This document shows, one piece after another, positions 25,607-33,700 of a stretch of DNA of 41,284 nt; within the stretch, counting starts at the first letter, position 1, and the number at the start of each line of letters is the position of its first letter. Origin of the DNA: Cyanobium sp. Aljojuca 7A6 (GTDB taxonomy: Bacteria; Cyanobacteriota; Cyanobacteriia; PCC-6307; Cyanobiaceae). The position numbers and the translations under genes are program-made. The DNA lies in the NCBI RefSeq assembly GCF_024346455.1, contig NZ_JAGQCY010000022.1, positions 1 through 41,284 on the forward strand, written 5' to 3'. The notes beneath the pieces are model-generated. The model was not told where the DNA came from. It saw only the letters and a list, made by a program, of their open reading frames with translations, and made no database searches.

Positions 25607-26746
25607 ATGAATCCACGCGCTCTGAGGCTCGTGTTTGTGAGTCACTGCATGGCCCCGGCTCGCGCCCCAAGCAGCAACGCCGGGGGCATGCAACGGGCGG
25701 CGCGGGATCTGCTCACCCAGTTGGGGAGCCAGGACGACGTGACGCTCAGCCACGTGGTCCTGGCCTGCACGAAACGAGAGATCGGCTGGCGGGTGCCCCT
25801 GTTTTTTCTAGCCCTGCCCTGGCGGCTGGCCCGACAGGTCTGGCTGGGGCGCGCCGATGTTGTGCTGTTTGCCTCGCTGAACCCGGCGCTGCTGTTGCCC
25901 CTGTTGGCACCGCTGCTGCGGCGGCGGGGGCTGAGGCTGATGGCCATCGCCCATGGGCTGGACATCACCCAAGGGCCGCCTGTGGCGCAGTGGTGGATTC
26001 GGCGCAGCCTGGCCCAGCTGGACGGAGTGATCGGCGTCAGCCGCGCCACAGCGCAGGCGTGCCTGGAACGTGGTTTTCCTGCAGATCGCCTGCAGGTGCT
26101 GCCCAATGGCATCGGCCAGCGGTGGCATTCAACTCCCCCGGTCAACGGCAGCGTGCGCGTCCCGCCCAAGTTGCCCGGCACATTTGTATGCCTAACCGTG
26201 GGCCGCCAGATTCCGCGCAAGGGGTTTGCCTGGTTTGTGGATGCGGTGATGCCCCTGCTGCCGGAGCATGTTCAGCTCTGGTTGGTGGGCAGCGGACCTC
26301 AGGCGCGGGAGATTCATGCGGCCATAGAAAAACGTGACCTACAGCACAGAGTGTTTCCGCTGGGACTCCTAGAGGATGGGGATCTAGCCAGCGTGTACCA
26401 GCTAGCCGATCTGTTCGTGATGCCAAACCTGCGAATCCATCGCGATATGGAAGGTTTCGGCCTTGTGATGCTGGAAGCAGGCCTCCATGGCCTCTACTGC
26501 CTGGCGAGCCGGATCGAAGGCATCACCGATGTGATCAGCGACGCCAATGGCTCACTGCTGCCGGCACGGGACGCAGAAGCCTTCAGCCAGGAGATTCAGG
26601 CCCAGGCAGCCCTGACAGGCCAGCAGCGTCAACAGCAGAGCGAGCGGGCAGCCGCCTGGGTTCAACAGAGCTTCGGCTGGAGCAACCTGCTGCCCCACTA
26701 CCGCGCCGCCATCGAGCAGGTGCTCAACCAGCCGAGGGCCTGGTGA
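25607..26746 (+). CDS. GT4-family glycosyltransferase
   Basis: A 379-residue GT-B glycosyltransferase of family 4. The N-terminal half carries LVFVSHCMAPARAPSSNAGG, the helical region LARQVWLGRADVVLFASLNP and LDGVIGVSRATAQACLERGF. The C-terminal half has TVGRQIPRKGFAWFVDAVMP and DLFVMPNLRIHRDMEGFGL with the E-x7-E catalytic pattern (EGFGLVMLEAG). ATG 25607 is used because upstream in-frame sequence is a shadow of the divergent desaturase; the two starts are only 33 bases apart. Its stop overlaps the GTG start of the KpsC-like gene (GTGA), coupling the pair. Confidence 0.88.
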   Translation: MNPRALRLVFVSHCMAPARAPSSNAGGMQRAARDLLTQLGSQDDVTLSHVVLACTKREIGWRVPLFFLALPWRLARQVWLGRADVVLFASLNPALLLPLLAPLLRRRGLRLMAIAHGLDITQGPPVAQWWIRRSLAQLDGVIGVSRATAQACLERGFPADRLQVLPNGIGQRWHSTPPVNGSVRVPPKLPGTFVCLTVGRQIPRKGFAWFVDAVMPLLPEHVQLWLVGSGPQAREIHAAIEKRDLQHRVFPLGLLEDGDLASVYQLADLFVMPNLRIHRDMEGFGLVMLEAGLHGLYCLASRIEGITDVISDANGSLLPARDAEAFSQEIQAQAALTGQQRQQQSERAAAWVQQSFGWSNLLPHYRAAIEQVLNQPRAW

Positions 26747-27915
26747 ACACAGCCCCCGACGCCCTCCACACCGCCACCATCGCCAGCAACCATGGCCGCT
26801 GGCTGTGCGTCGTGGCGCGCCGCTGGAAGCGGGTGGTGTTGCAGGAGTATCTGCGCGGGGCCACGAGTCTGCGTTTCTGCACAAGGCTGCCCCGCAACCC
26901 TGCGGCCTACCGCGAGGTCAACCACCTGCTCGTGTGGGGCCGCCAGACCACCATCCCCCCCGAGCTTCTGGCCGCCCATCCGCACCTGAAGATTGTCACG
27001 GCGGAGGATGGTTTCATCAGTTCACGCGGGCTGGGGCTCACCGGCAGCTTTTATTACTCCCTGCTGCTGGATCGTTTGGGCGTGCATTACGACGCCCAGG
27101 TCCCCTCGCAACTGCAACAGCTGCTCAACCAGCGCCCGCTGAGCACGGCAGACGAACAGCTTGGCCAGGAGCTGGTGGCCTTCATCCGCCAGCATCGGCT
27201 CAGCAAATGCAATCTCTCCCAGCCAGCCCTGGATGCAACAGCGAGGCCGCCGCGGCACCGCACCACGATCCTGGCCGTGGGCCAGGTGGAAGGCGATCAG
27301 GCCCTGCGCAAAAGCCTGAGCCCCGTCCGCAGCAATAAGGCGCTGCTCCAGGCCATTCGGGAGCAGCATCCGGCGGCGTGGATTGTCTACCGCCCCCATC
27401 CCAATGATGTACGCAAGGGCTATCTCCGCGGCAATCGTGCCTACCTATGGCATCAACACTGCGACCAACTGGCATGCGACAGCGACATCAGCCATTGGAT
27501 GGATGCCGTGGATGCGGTGCACGTGATCTCCTCAACGGCCGGCCTCGAAGCGCTGATCCGCGCCAAGCCCGTGCATACCTACGGCACCCCGAGCTACGCA
27601 GGCTGGGGCCTCACCACCGACTGGGCCGAGCAGCCCGGCCGCGACCGCCAACTGAACCTCCATCAGCTGGCCGCGATCATGCTGGGGCACTATCCGCGCT
27701 ATTTCAACTGGAGCAATGGCCAGTTCTGCGATGCACTGAGCTGCCTGCGTCACCTCCAGGCCATCAACAGCCAGACCATCCAAGAATCCTTCTACAGCCG
27801 CAGGCTGGCCAACAAGCAACGACGCATCCGATTGGCGCGCCGCCTGAAGATGGCCGCTGTGCGGCGAGTCGCTCCGATTGGGCATTGGTTGGAGAGGGCG
27901 CCGCAGGTGGGTTGA
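26743..27915 (+). CDS. KpsC-like single-module capsule (Kdo) transferase
   Basis: A 390-residue member of the Capsule_synth family (KpsC/KpsS/LipA), whose studied members add beta-Kdo to a lysophospholipid in group 2 capsules. Diagnostic blocks are VTAEDGFISSRGLGLTGSFY (Glu88-Asp-Gly) with SLLLDRLGVHYDA, then WIVYRPHPNDVRKGYLRG near residue 217 and DAVHVISSTAGLEALIRAKP with VHTYGTPSYAGWGLTTD. KpsC proper has two such transferase modules in about 670 residues; this protein has one. Start GTG 26743 overlaps the GT4 gene. Together with kdsA-B-C-D nearby, use of CMP-Kdo as donor is a strong inference, but no kpsMT export genes are in the window. Confidence 0.85.
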   Translation: MNTAPDALHTATIASNHGRWLCVVARRWKRVVLQEYLRGATSLRFCTRLPRNPAAYREVNHLLVWGRQTTIPPELLAAHPHLKIVTAEDGFISSRGLGLTGSFYYSLLLDRLGVHYDAQVPSQLQQLLNQRPLSTADEQLGQELVAFIRQHRLSKCNLSQPALDATARPPRHRTTILAVGQVEGDQALRKSLSPVRSNKALLQAIREQHPAAWIVYRPHPNDVRKGYLRGNRAYLWHQHCDQLACDSDISHWMDAVDAVHVISSTAGLEALIRAKPVHTYGTPSYAGWGLTTDWAEQPGRDRQLNLHQLAAIMLGHYPRYFNWSNGQFCDALSCLRHLQAINSQTIQESFYSRRLANKQRRIRLARRLKMAAVRRVAPIGHWLERAPQVG

Positions 27916-28170
27916 AGCGGTAGGGAGGTTCAGTTCACGGCCAATGCCTGGGATCACTTCCCGAGTTGTGGCCCGGTTCTTTCTGAGAACTGGCAGGTGC
28001 AAGGGAAACCTATCAATCCAATGAGATTTAAGGAAGCCCCTTGCGAATCGAGACGGCGACCAAGCACCTTGGCCATGCCTTTCGGATCGACGCTCGACAA
28101 TCTGGATCAACTACAACGCCAACGGGCTTTCCTGTGGGATCATCTGCATCAATGCATCATTTCTTCCACG

Positions 28171-29105
28171 ATGGCTTCCGTCAAGCGCCGAGGCATCCTT
28201 CTAGCTGGCGGCAATGGCACCCGGTTGGCCCCCCTAACCAGCGCCGTTAGCAAGCAGCTGATGCCGGTGTACGACAAGCCGATGGTGTACTACCCCCTCA
28301 CCACACTGATGCTGGCGGGGATCCGGGAGGTGCTGATCATCACCACCCCACAGATCAGCCCGCCTTCGAACGGCTCCTGGGCGATGGATCGGCCTGGGGA
28401 ATGGCCATCCAGTACGCCATCCAGCCCAGCCCCGATGGTCTGGCCCAGGCCTTCCTGATCGGGGCGGAGTTCCTGGCGGAAGGACCCGCAGCCCTGGTGC
28501 TGGGCGATAACCTCTTCCACGGCCACGACCTGGTGCCCCAGCTGCAGGCCAGCAATGGCCCCGGAGCCGGAGCCACCGTGTTCGCCTATCCGGTGAGCGA
28601 TCCGCAGCGCTACGGCGTGGTGGAGTTCGATGCCGCCGGCCGGGTGCTCAGCATCGAGGAGAAACCGGAGCATCCTCGCTCACGCTACGCGGTCACCGGG
28701 CTCTACTTCTACGACGACTCGGTGGTGGAGCAGGCCCGCCGGGTGCGGCCCTCCCCTCGCGGTGAGCTGGAGATCACTGACCTCAACCAGCTGTATCTCG
28801 ATGCGGGGCTGCTGCGGGTGGAGCTGATGGGCCGGGGCATGGCCTGGCTGGACACGGGCACGCCCGATTCCCTGCATGAAGCGGCCAGCTACATCCGCAC
28901 CCTGGAGAAACGCCAGGGCCTGAAGGTGGGCTGCCCGGAGGAGGTGGCCTGGCGGATGGGCTGGATCAACAGCGAGCAGCTCGAGCGACTGGCGCAACCG
29001 CTGCGCAAGAGTGGCTATGGCTCCTATCTGCTCGATCTGATCAAGGAAAACACCAGCGACCACAGCGCCCTGCAGGCCTCCCTGCTGCCTTCCCATGCAG
29101 GTTGA
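28171..29105 (+). pseudogene. rfbA: Glucose-1-phosphate thymidylyltransferase, frameshifted
   Basis: RfbA makes dTDP-glucose, the first step to dTDP-rhamnose. From ATG 28171 the frame gives [20 protein letters not shown], then [20 protein letters not shown] and [16 protein letters not shown]. At 28351-28358 the DNA reads CAGATCAG where CAGGATCAG is expected. One lost G (at about 28353) shifts the frame; the correct sequence resumes as [50 protein letters not shown]-like sequence, and continues to the normal C-terminus ending at 29105. Everything else looks intact, so this is a very recent mutation or an assembly error. The 3' end overlaps rfbC by 11 bases. Confidence 0.92.
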
Positions 29106-29679
29106 ACGCTTCGCGATCGAGGGACCGCTACTGCTCACCCCCCGGGTGTTCAGCGATGAGCGGGGCTACTTCTTCGAGAGCTGGAATCAACGCCGCTTCG
29201 CGGAAGCATTGGGAGTAGCACCGGAGCAGGCCCCCCTGTTCTTCCAGGACAATCATTCCCGCTCCGTCCGGGGGGTGCTGCGGGGGCTCCACTACCAGCT
29301 GGAACCCGAGCCCCAGGGCAAATTGGTGCGCTGCGTGGCAGGCGAGATCTACGACGTGGCGGTGGACCTGCGGCGCAGCTCCCCCACCTACGGCCAATGG
29401 CTGGCTGCCCGGCTGAGCGGCACCAACCACCAGCAGCTCTGGGTGCCGGTGGGGTTCGCGCATGGCTTTCTCACCCTGAGCGAAACGGCCGATGTGCTCT
29501 ACAAGGCCAGCGGCTTCTGGAGCAAGGAGTGCGAGCGTTCGCTGCGCTGGGATGATCCCACCATCGGCATCGACTGGCCCCTGGAGAGCATCGGCGACAC
29601 AGCACCGCTGCTGGCGCCCAAGGATGCGGAGGCACCGACGTTGGCCGGGGCGCTGGCAGCCGAGGAGGTGTTCGCGTGA
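29095..29679 (+). CDS. rfbC: dTDP-4-dehydrorhamnose 3,5-epimerase
   Basis: RfbC epimerises dTDP-4-keto-6-deoxyglucose at C3 and C5 on the way to dTDP-L-rhamnose. The 194-residue cupin-fold protein has TPRVFSDERGYFFESWNQRR, FFQDNHSRSVRGVLRGLHYQ (catalytic His66), GEIYDVAVDLRRSSPTYGQW, LWVPVGFAHGFLTLSETADV and the Tyr of VLYKAS. It appears complete. It starts inside the end of the frameshifted rfbA. The usual rfbD and rfbB partners are not present in working form downstream, so the pathway must be completed elsewhere if it is used. Confidence 0.95.
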   Translation: MQVERFAIEGPLLLTPRVFSDERGYFFESWNQRRFAEALGVAPEQAPLFFQDNHSRSVRGVLRGLHYQLEPEPQGKLVRCVAGEIYDVAVDLRRSSPTYGQWLAARLSGTNHQQLWVPVGFAHGFLTLSETADVLYKASGFWSKECERSLRWDDPTIGIDWPLESIGDTAPLLAPKDAEAPTLAGALAAEEVFA

Positions 29680-29784
29680 AGCATCCCTCAGCCAGGGAAC
29701 CAAGAACGTCGGACTTTGCTGGCTGTGCACCGCGCCACGATCGGGGTGTGGAGACTTGGGCACGAGATCCAGGGCTTTCTTTGG

Positions 29785-30300
29785 GCAGAAGGGGTTGCGA
29801 AAGCTGTTGGGAGAGGACATCAAGGCCAGATTCAGCTATCCCTTACCCGCAGGCAAAGAGCGCACCATTGCCAACGGTCGATGGATGCTTTTCTCCCGCG
29901 ACGGTCACTGGCTGGATGAAGAGTTTGGACTTTCACATTCCGTGGATGCGCTGTTGTTGGCCGGCTGCCAAGTGCAGCTGGGCGAGGGCTATGGCATGGT
30001 GATTGGACACGGTTCCAATGGATCAGCCAACGAGCGCACAAACAATCCGGAGGTGGATGCGATCTGCAGTGCTCAGCTGGTGCCTGCTGGGGCTCCTCAC
30101 AGCCGCCTGATCAAACCGGCAACGGGTTGCCATGGACACGGCCGACGTTACGCCATCAATCCCCGCAATAACAGCGCTGAGATGGGCTGGCAGCCGCACA
30201 ACAACTTTGACAAAGTCCTGGCAGTCACAGTATGCAGGTTTCTGGCCAATCAGAGTTTGTGCGAGATGCTGAGTGAGCGATCGGTCTATGGCGGCCAGCC
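29785..30300 (+). pseudogene. Eroded remnant resembling dTDP-glucose 4,6-dehydratase C-terminus
   Basis: In one plus-strand frame, the stretch RKLLGEDIKARFSYPLPAGK, then HSVDALLLAGCQVQLGEGYG, ERTNNPEVDAICS, PHSRLIKPATGCHGHGRRYA and INPRNNSAEMGWQPHNNFDK can be laid over the RfbB C-terminal half (in family form: KPLP, DHcrAIdlVL..G..GEvYNiGG.nEktNlEVv..IC, LI.fV.DRPGHDRRYAIdp.KI..ELGW.P...FE). Many conserved residues are replaced (e.g. RPGHD has become TGCHG) and the N-terminal NAD-binding half is missing. It sits where rfbB would follow rfbC. It is read as a decayed gene fragment, start and end approximate. Confidence 0.65.
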
Positions 30301-30354
30301 CTTTGGCCTGAGCAAGCCATCCCCAGCCTTCGCCATATCTAAACCAACGAAACC

Positions 30355-30560
30355 CACTCCTATCACCAACCACGGACGCATTGGCGACGCCAACATTAGC
30401 GGTGCCACGATGGCGATCATTACCGACCACTGCATGGATGTACAGGTGAGGACGGTTGACCTCAATGCCAAGGAAATTGCATCCTGGAATGATCAGGCTC
30501 TGGCCCAGCTGCCGGCGCATGAGCAGGTGCTCCACAGGGTGGAGGAAGCGGCCTTCGCCC
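30355..30560 (+). pseudogene. Eroded remnant resembling UDP-glucose dehydrogenase N-terminus
   Basis: Continuing in the same open frame as the rfbB-like remnant, ITNHGRIGDANISGATMAII, then TDHCMDVQVRTVDLNAKEIA and SWNDQALAQLPAHEQVLHRV resemble the N-terminus of UDP-glucose 6-dehydrogenase (family form: I.CIGAGYVGGPTMAVIA, VTVVDiN..RI.AWN, LPIYEPGL). The Gly-rich NAD motif is broken (GAGYVG has become GDANIS) and the protein ends after about 65 recognisable residues. The following stretch to about 30,716 is not recognised. It is taken as a second decayed sugar-nucleotide gene beside the lateral island. Confidence 0.6.
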
Positions 30561-30721
30561 TGATTGATACGCTAGAGCCAGCGTGCGCTCCCCAACCCAG
30601 CCTGATCCTGCCGGAAACCGACGAAACTTCTCGCGTTCCCTGGCACGCGCGGCGGATCAGCACCAAGATATCCGTCCACGCCCCGCCAGAGCTTTGCGGG
30701 TGGGGTGGGATCTGAAAAGTC

Positions 30722-33700
30722 ATGATGGACAATAGAATCCACCCCAAAGACTTGGTTTCAACCCCTAAACCCACAATGCAAGCCAACAAGAACTCTGGAA
30801 TCACTGAACGACTCATTCTACAAGCTAATAATCATTATAGACTTAAAGATTATGGCCGAGCCCTGGATCTGTACTTGCAATTCCAAGCAAAGTTCCCAGA
30901 CAACAGACACATTGTCACCTCCAATATCGAGCGATGCAAAAGAAGACTGGCACTGCCAGGGGCTGACGAGCCGAATGTTCCTAGCGCGGAGGACAAATCC
31001 GCGAAAAAACCGGAAAAGCCTACCAATCCCGCTTCAATGCCGGCCAATCCACATTGGACCTGGCGCTTAGGGCTTGATGCCTTCATGCTGCGCGGGCTGG
31101 AACCTACGGCACCTTTGGCCGTTGTTATCAACGTGGCCGGGGGGCTGGCCTGGGTGAAAGCACTGGCTGCACTTGAGGCCTTAGATGAAGCGGCTCATGA
31201 TCTGTTCCTGCTCGGGCCCGACACCCTAGATTTCTCGTCGATGCCAGCAGGCCTTTCCTCCCTCACACACCTCGGCCCAGCTGATGTAACTGGCAATGCG
31301 CATGGCTTTTTTTGCAGCGCCATTACTGGGGTCTTCTCGCAATATGAGGCACTTTTGTGGGTGTCTCCCGGCGATGGCGGGAGCGAGGCGGATGATGAGC
31401 TGCTGGAGCTGGTAGCAAGGGGCCAGGCATTCCGGGCTGATGCAGAATGGGGTTATCTTGCGACAAAGCTGAGAAGCCTTGGCCCCAAGGCCCAAACAGA
31501 GGCGGATCAAAAACTGCTGGATGCGCTGCGAACCGCATTGCCAAGGCTGGGTCTGTCCATTGGGAATTCGCCGCTGGCATTACCCGAAGGTAATGCGCTT
31601 TGGCTGCGCCCAATCCTTTTGCGGGCGATTAAACCCAGCGTGCGTCTCTTCGAAATGAAGGTTGAAAGCAAGGGCGACTTTCCCGGACGCGCAACAGTGC
31701 TGGGCATACTCGCCGCGGTCGCAAGAGAGGCGGGGATGGAAACTGTCAGCGCCTCTCGTTTGGCCACAATTCCCGCAACAGTCAGGGATCGTGAAATCAA
31801 GGCGGTGGCATTTTACCTGCCGCAGTTTCACCCAATACCAGAAAATGATAAGTGGTGGGGGAAGGGTTTTACTGAATGGTCTAATGTGACACGCACCAGG
31901 CAGTTATTCCGCCACCATTATCAACCTCGTGTGCCTGCGGATCTAGGCTTTTATGATCTCCGACTGGAAGATACCCAGGTAGCGCAAGCTGAACTAGCGA
32001 GGCAATTCGGTATCCACGGTTTTTGCTATTACTACTACTGGTTCAACGGGAAAAAGCTTTTGAACCAGCCGATCGAGCAGATGGCACGATCGAGCCGCGT
32101 AGAAACGGGCTTTTGCGCCTGCTGGGCCAATGAGAACTGGTCGCGCAACTGGGATGGCCAAAACCGCCATGTTCTAATGAAGCAGGAGTATTCGCTGAAC
32201 AGCAATATCGCACTGATCCGCGAGATGATACCGATGATGAAAGACCCCCGATGGGTACGATTTTCCGGGAGACCAGTGATGGTGGTTTACCGAATCTCAA
32301 TCATTCCGAACTGGACAGAAACCGCTCGGGCTTGGCGTGAAGAGTGTCGTATGGCGGGATTGGGCGAAATTCATCTTTGCGCTGTACGCTTTGGTCTGGA
32401 AACGCTGCAAGGCAAGCCTCAGGAACATGGACTTGATAGTTATGTGCTGTTCCCTCCCCATGAGACACGACGCAAGAATATACGGGACGAGGTACATGAT
32501 CTACACAAAGAATTCGGCGGTGAAATCTTCGACTATACCGCCGTGGTTGACGGTGATCTTCAGAAATATGATGGCGGTTACGAGTGGCCGGTGCATCGTG
32601 GCGCAATGCTGGGCTGGGACAACACCGCCCGGCGTCTGACCGACGCACGCATCTTCCATGGAGCGACACCGTACGGTTTTCGCCGTTGGATGAAGGGGAT
32701 TGTGGAACAAGAGGCAAGGTTTAACTCAGGATCCGAAAGCCTGATCTTCATCAATGCCTGGAACGAATGGGCCGAGGGCACCTATCTGGAACCCGACCAA
32801 CGTTGGGGCACCGCGTACCTCGAAGCCTTTGCCTCGAGCATACAGTCGGTCCCAGGAGCAAAGGCTGTACTGGTTCCAAAGAGAAAGTCACCGCGATCAA
32901 TGGTACAAGGCCGACTTGCCGTACAGGGATCACCATTAGACAATGGCGGGGCCGCATTGGCCCCGCCTGCTTGGCATGAGGGCCAACGCAGACATGATGC
33001 AACCCTGCCAACCGTTCTCCTGTGCGCGCACATTTCTGGCCATCATCTGTTTGGCGGCGAGCGAAGCCTCCTTGATGTGCTGCATGCCCTATCGACCCTG
33101 CCATTGAACGTGGTTGTGACCCTACCCTCGGGCAACAACACAGCCTATCTTGATGGGATCGCCAGTCTTTCAATTGGTTCATATGTCTTTTCCTATCCGC
33201 AATGGATGAACAACCGCGAGAACTATGCCTGGTTGTCCAATAAGTTTTCCGATATTATCGCGCGGCATGGAGTGGATATCGTGCACGCCAATACGATTGT
33301 TTTATCTGAAGCAGTGCTTGCCGCCCGAAGGATGGGGCGGCAAGTGCTGATCCATGTGCGGGAACTCATCTCACTAGATGAACCCTTACGCGAAAGGATG
33401 GCGATGAGAACCAGCGATATCATCGCCGAGGTCCTTAAACGTGCTGATTGGATCGTAGCAAACTCGCAGGCAACCGCTACACTTTTCTCTAAAGGAGGCC
33501 GCACGTTGTATGTGCCCAATGCAGTGAACATATCCGATTTAGATATGAGCAACAAATTCGGCACGACCATCAAGTTCGGAATTGTCAGCTCAAACATTCC
33601 TAAGAAAGGAGTTGCAGATTTTGTCGAGGTTGCCCGACGTGCTGCGGCTCTTGTTCCAAGTGCCCGCTTTGTTGTAATCGGTCCGCTCAATGATCAGATC

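Noticed and set aside
30670..30716. CCCCGCC...GCGGGTGGGG hairpin as terminator
   Set aside because: The stem is interrupted and no T tract follows.
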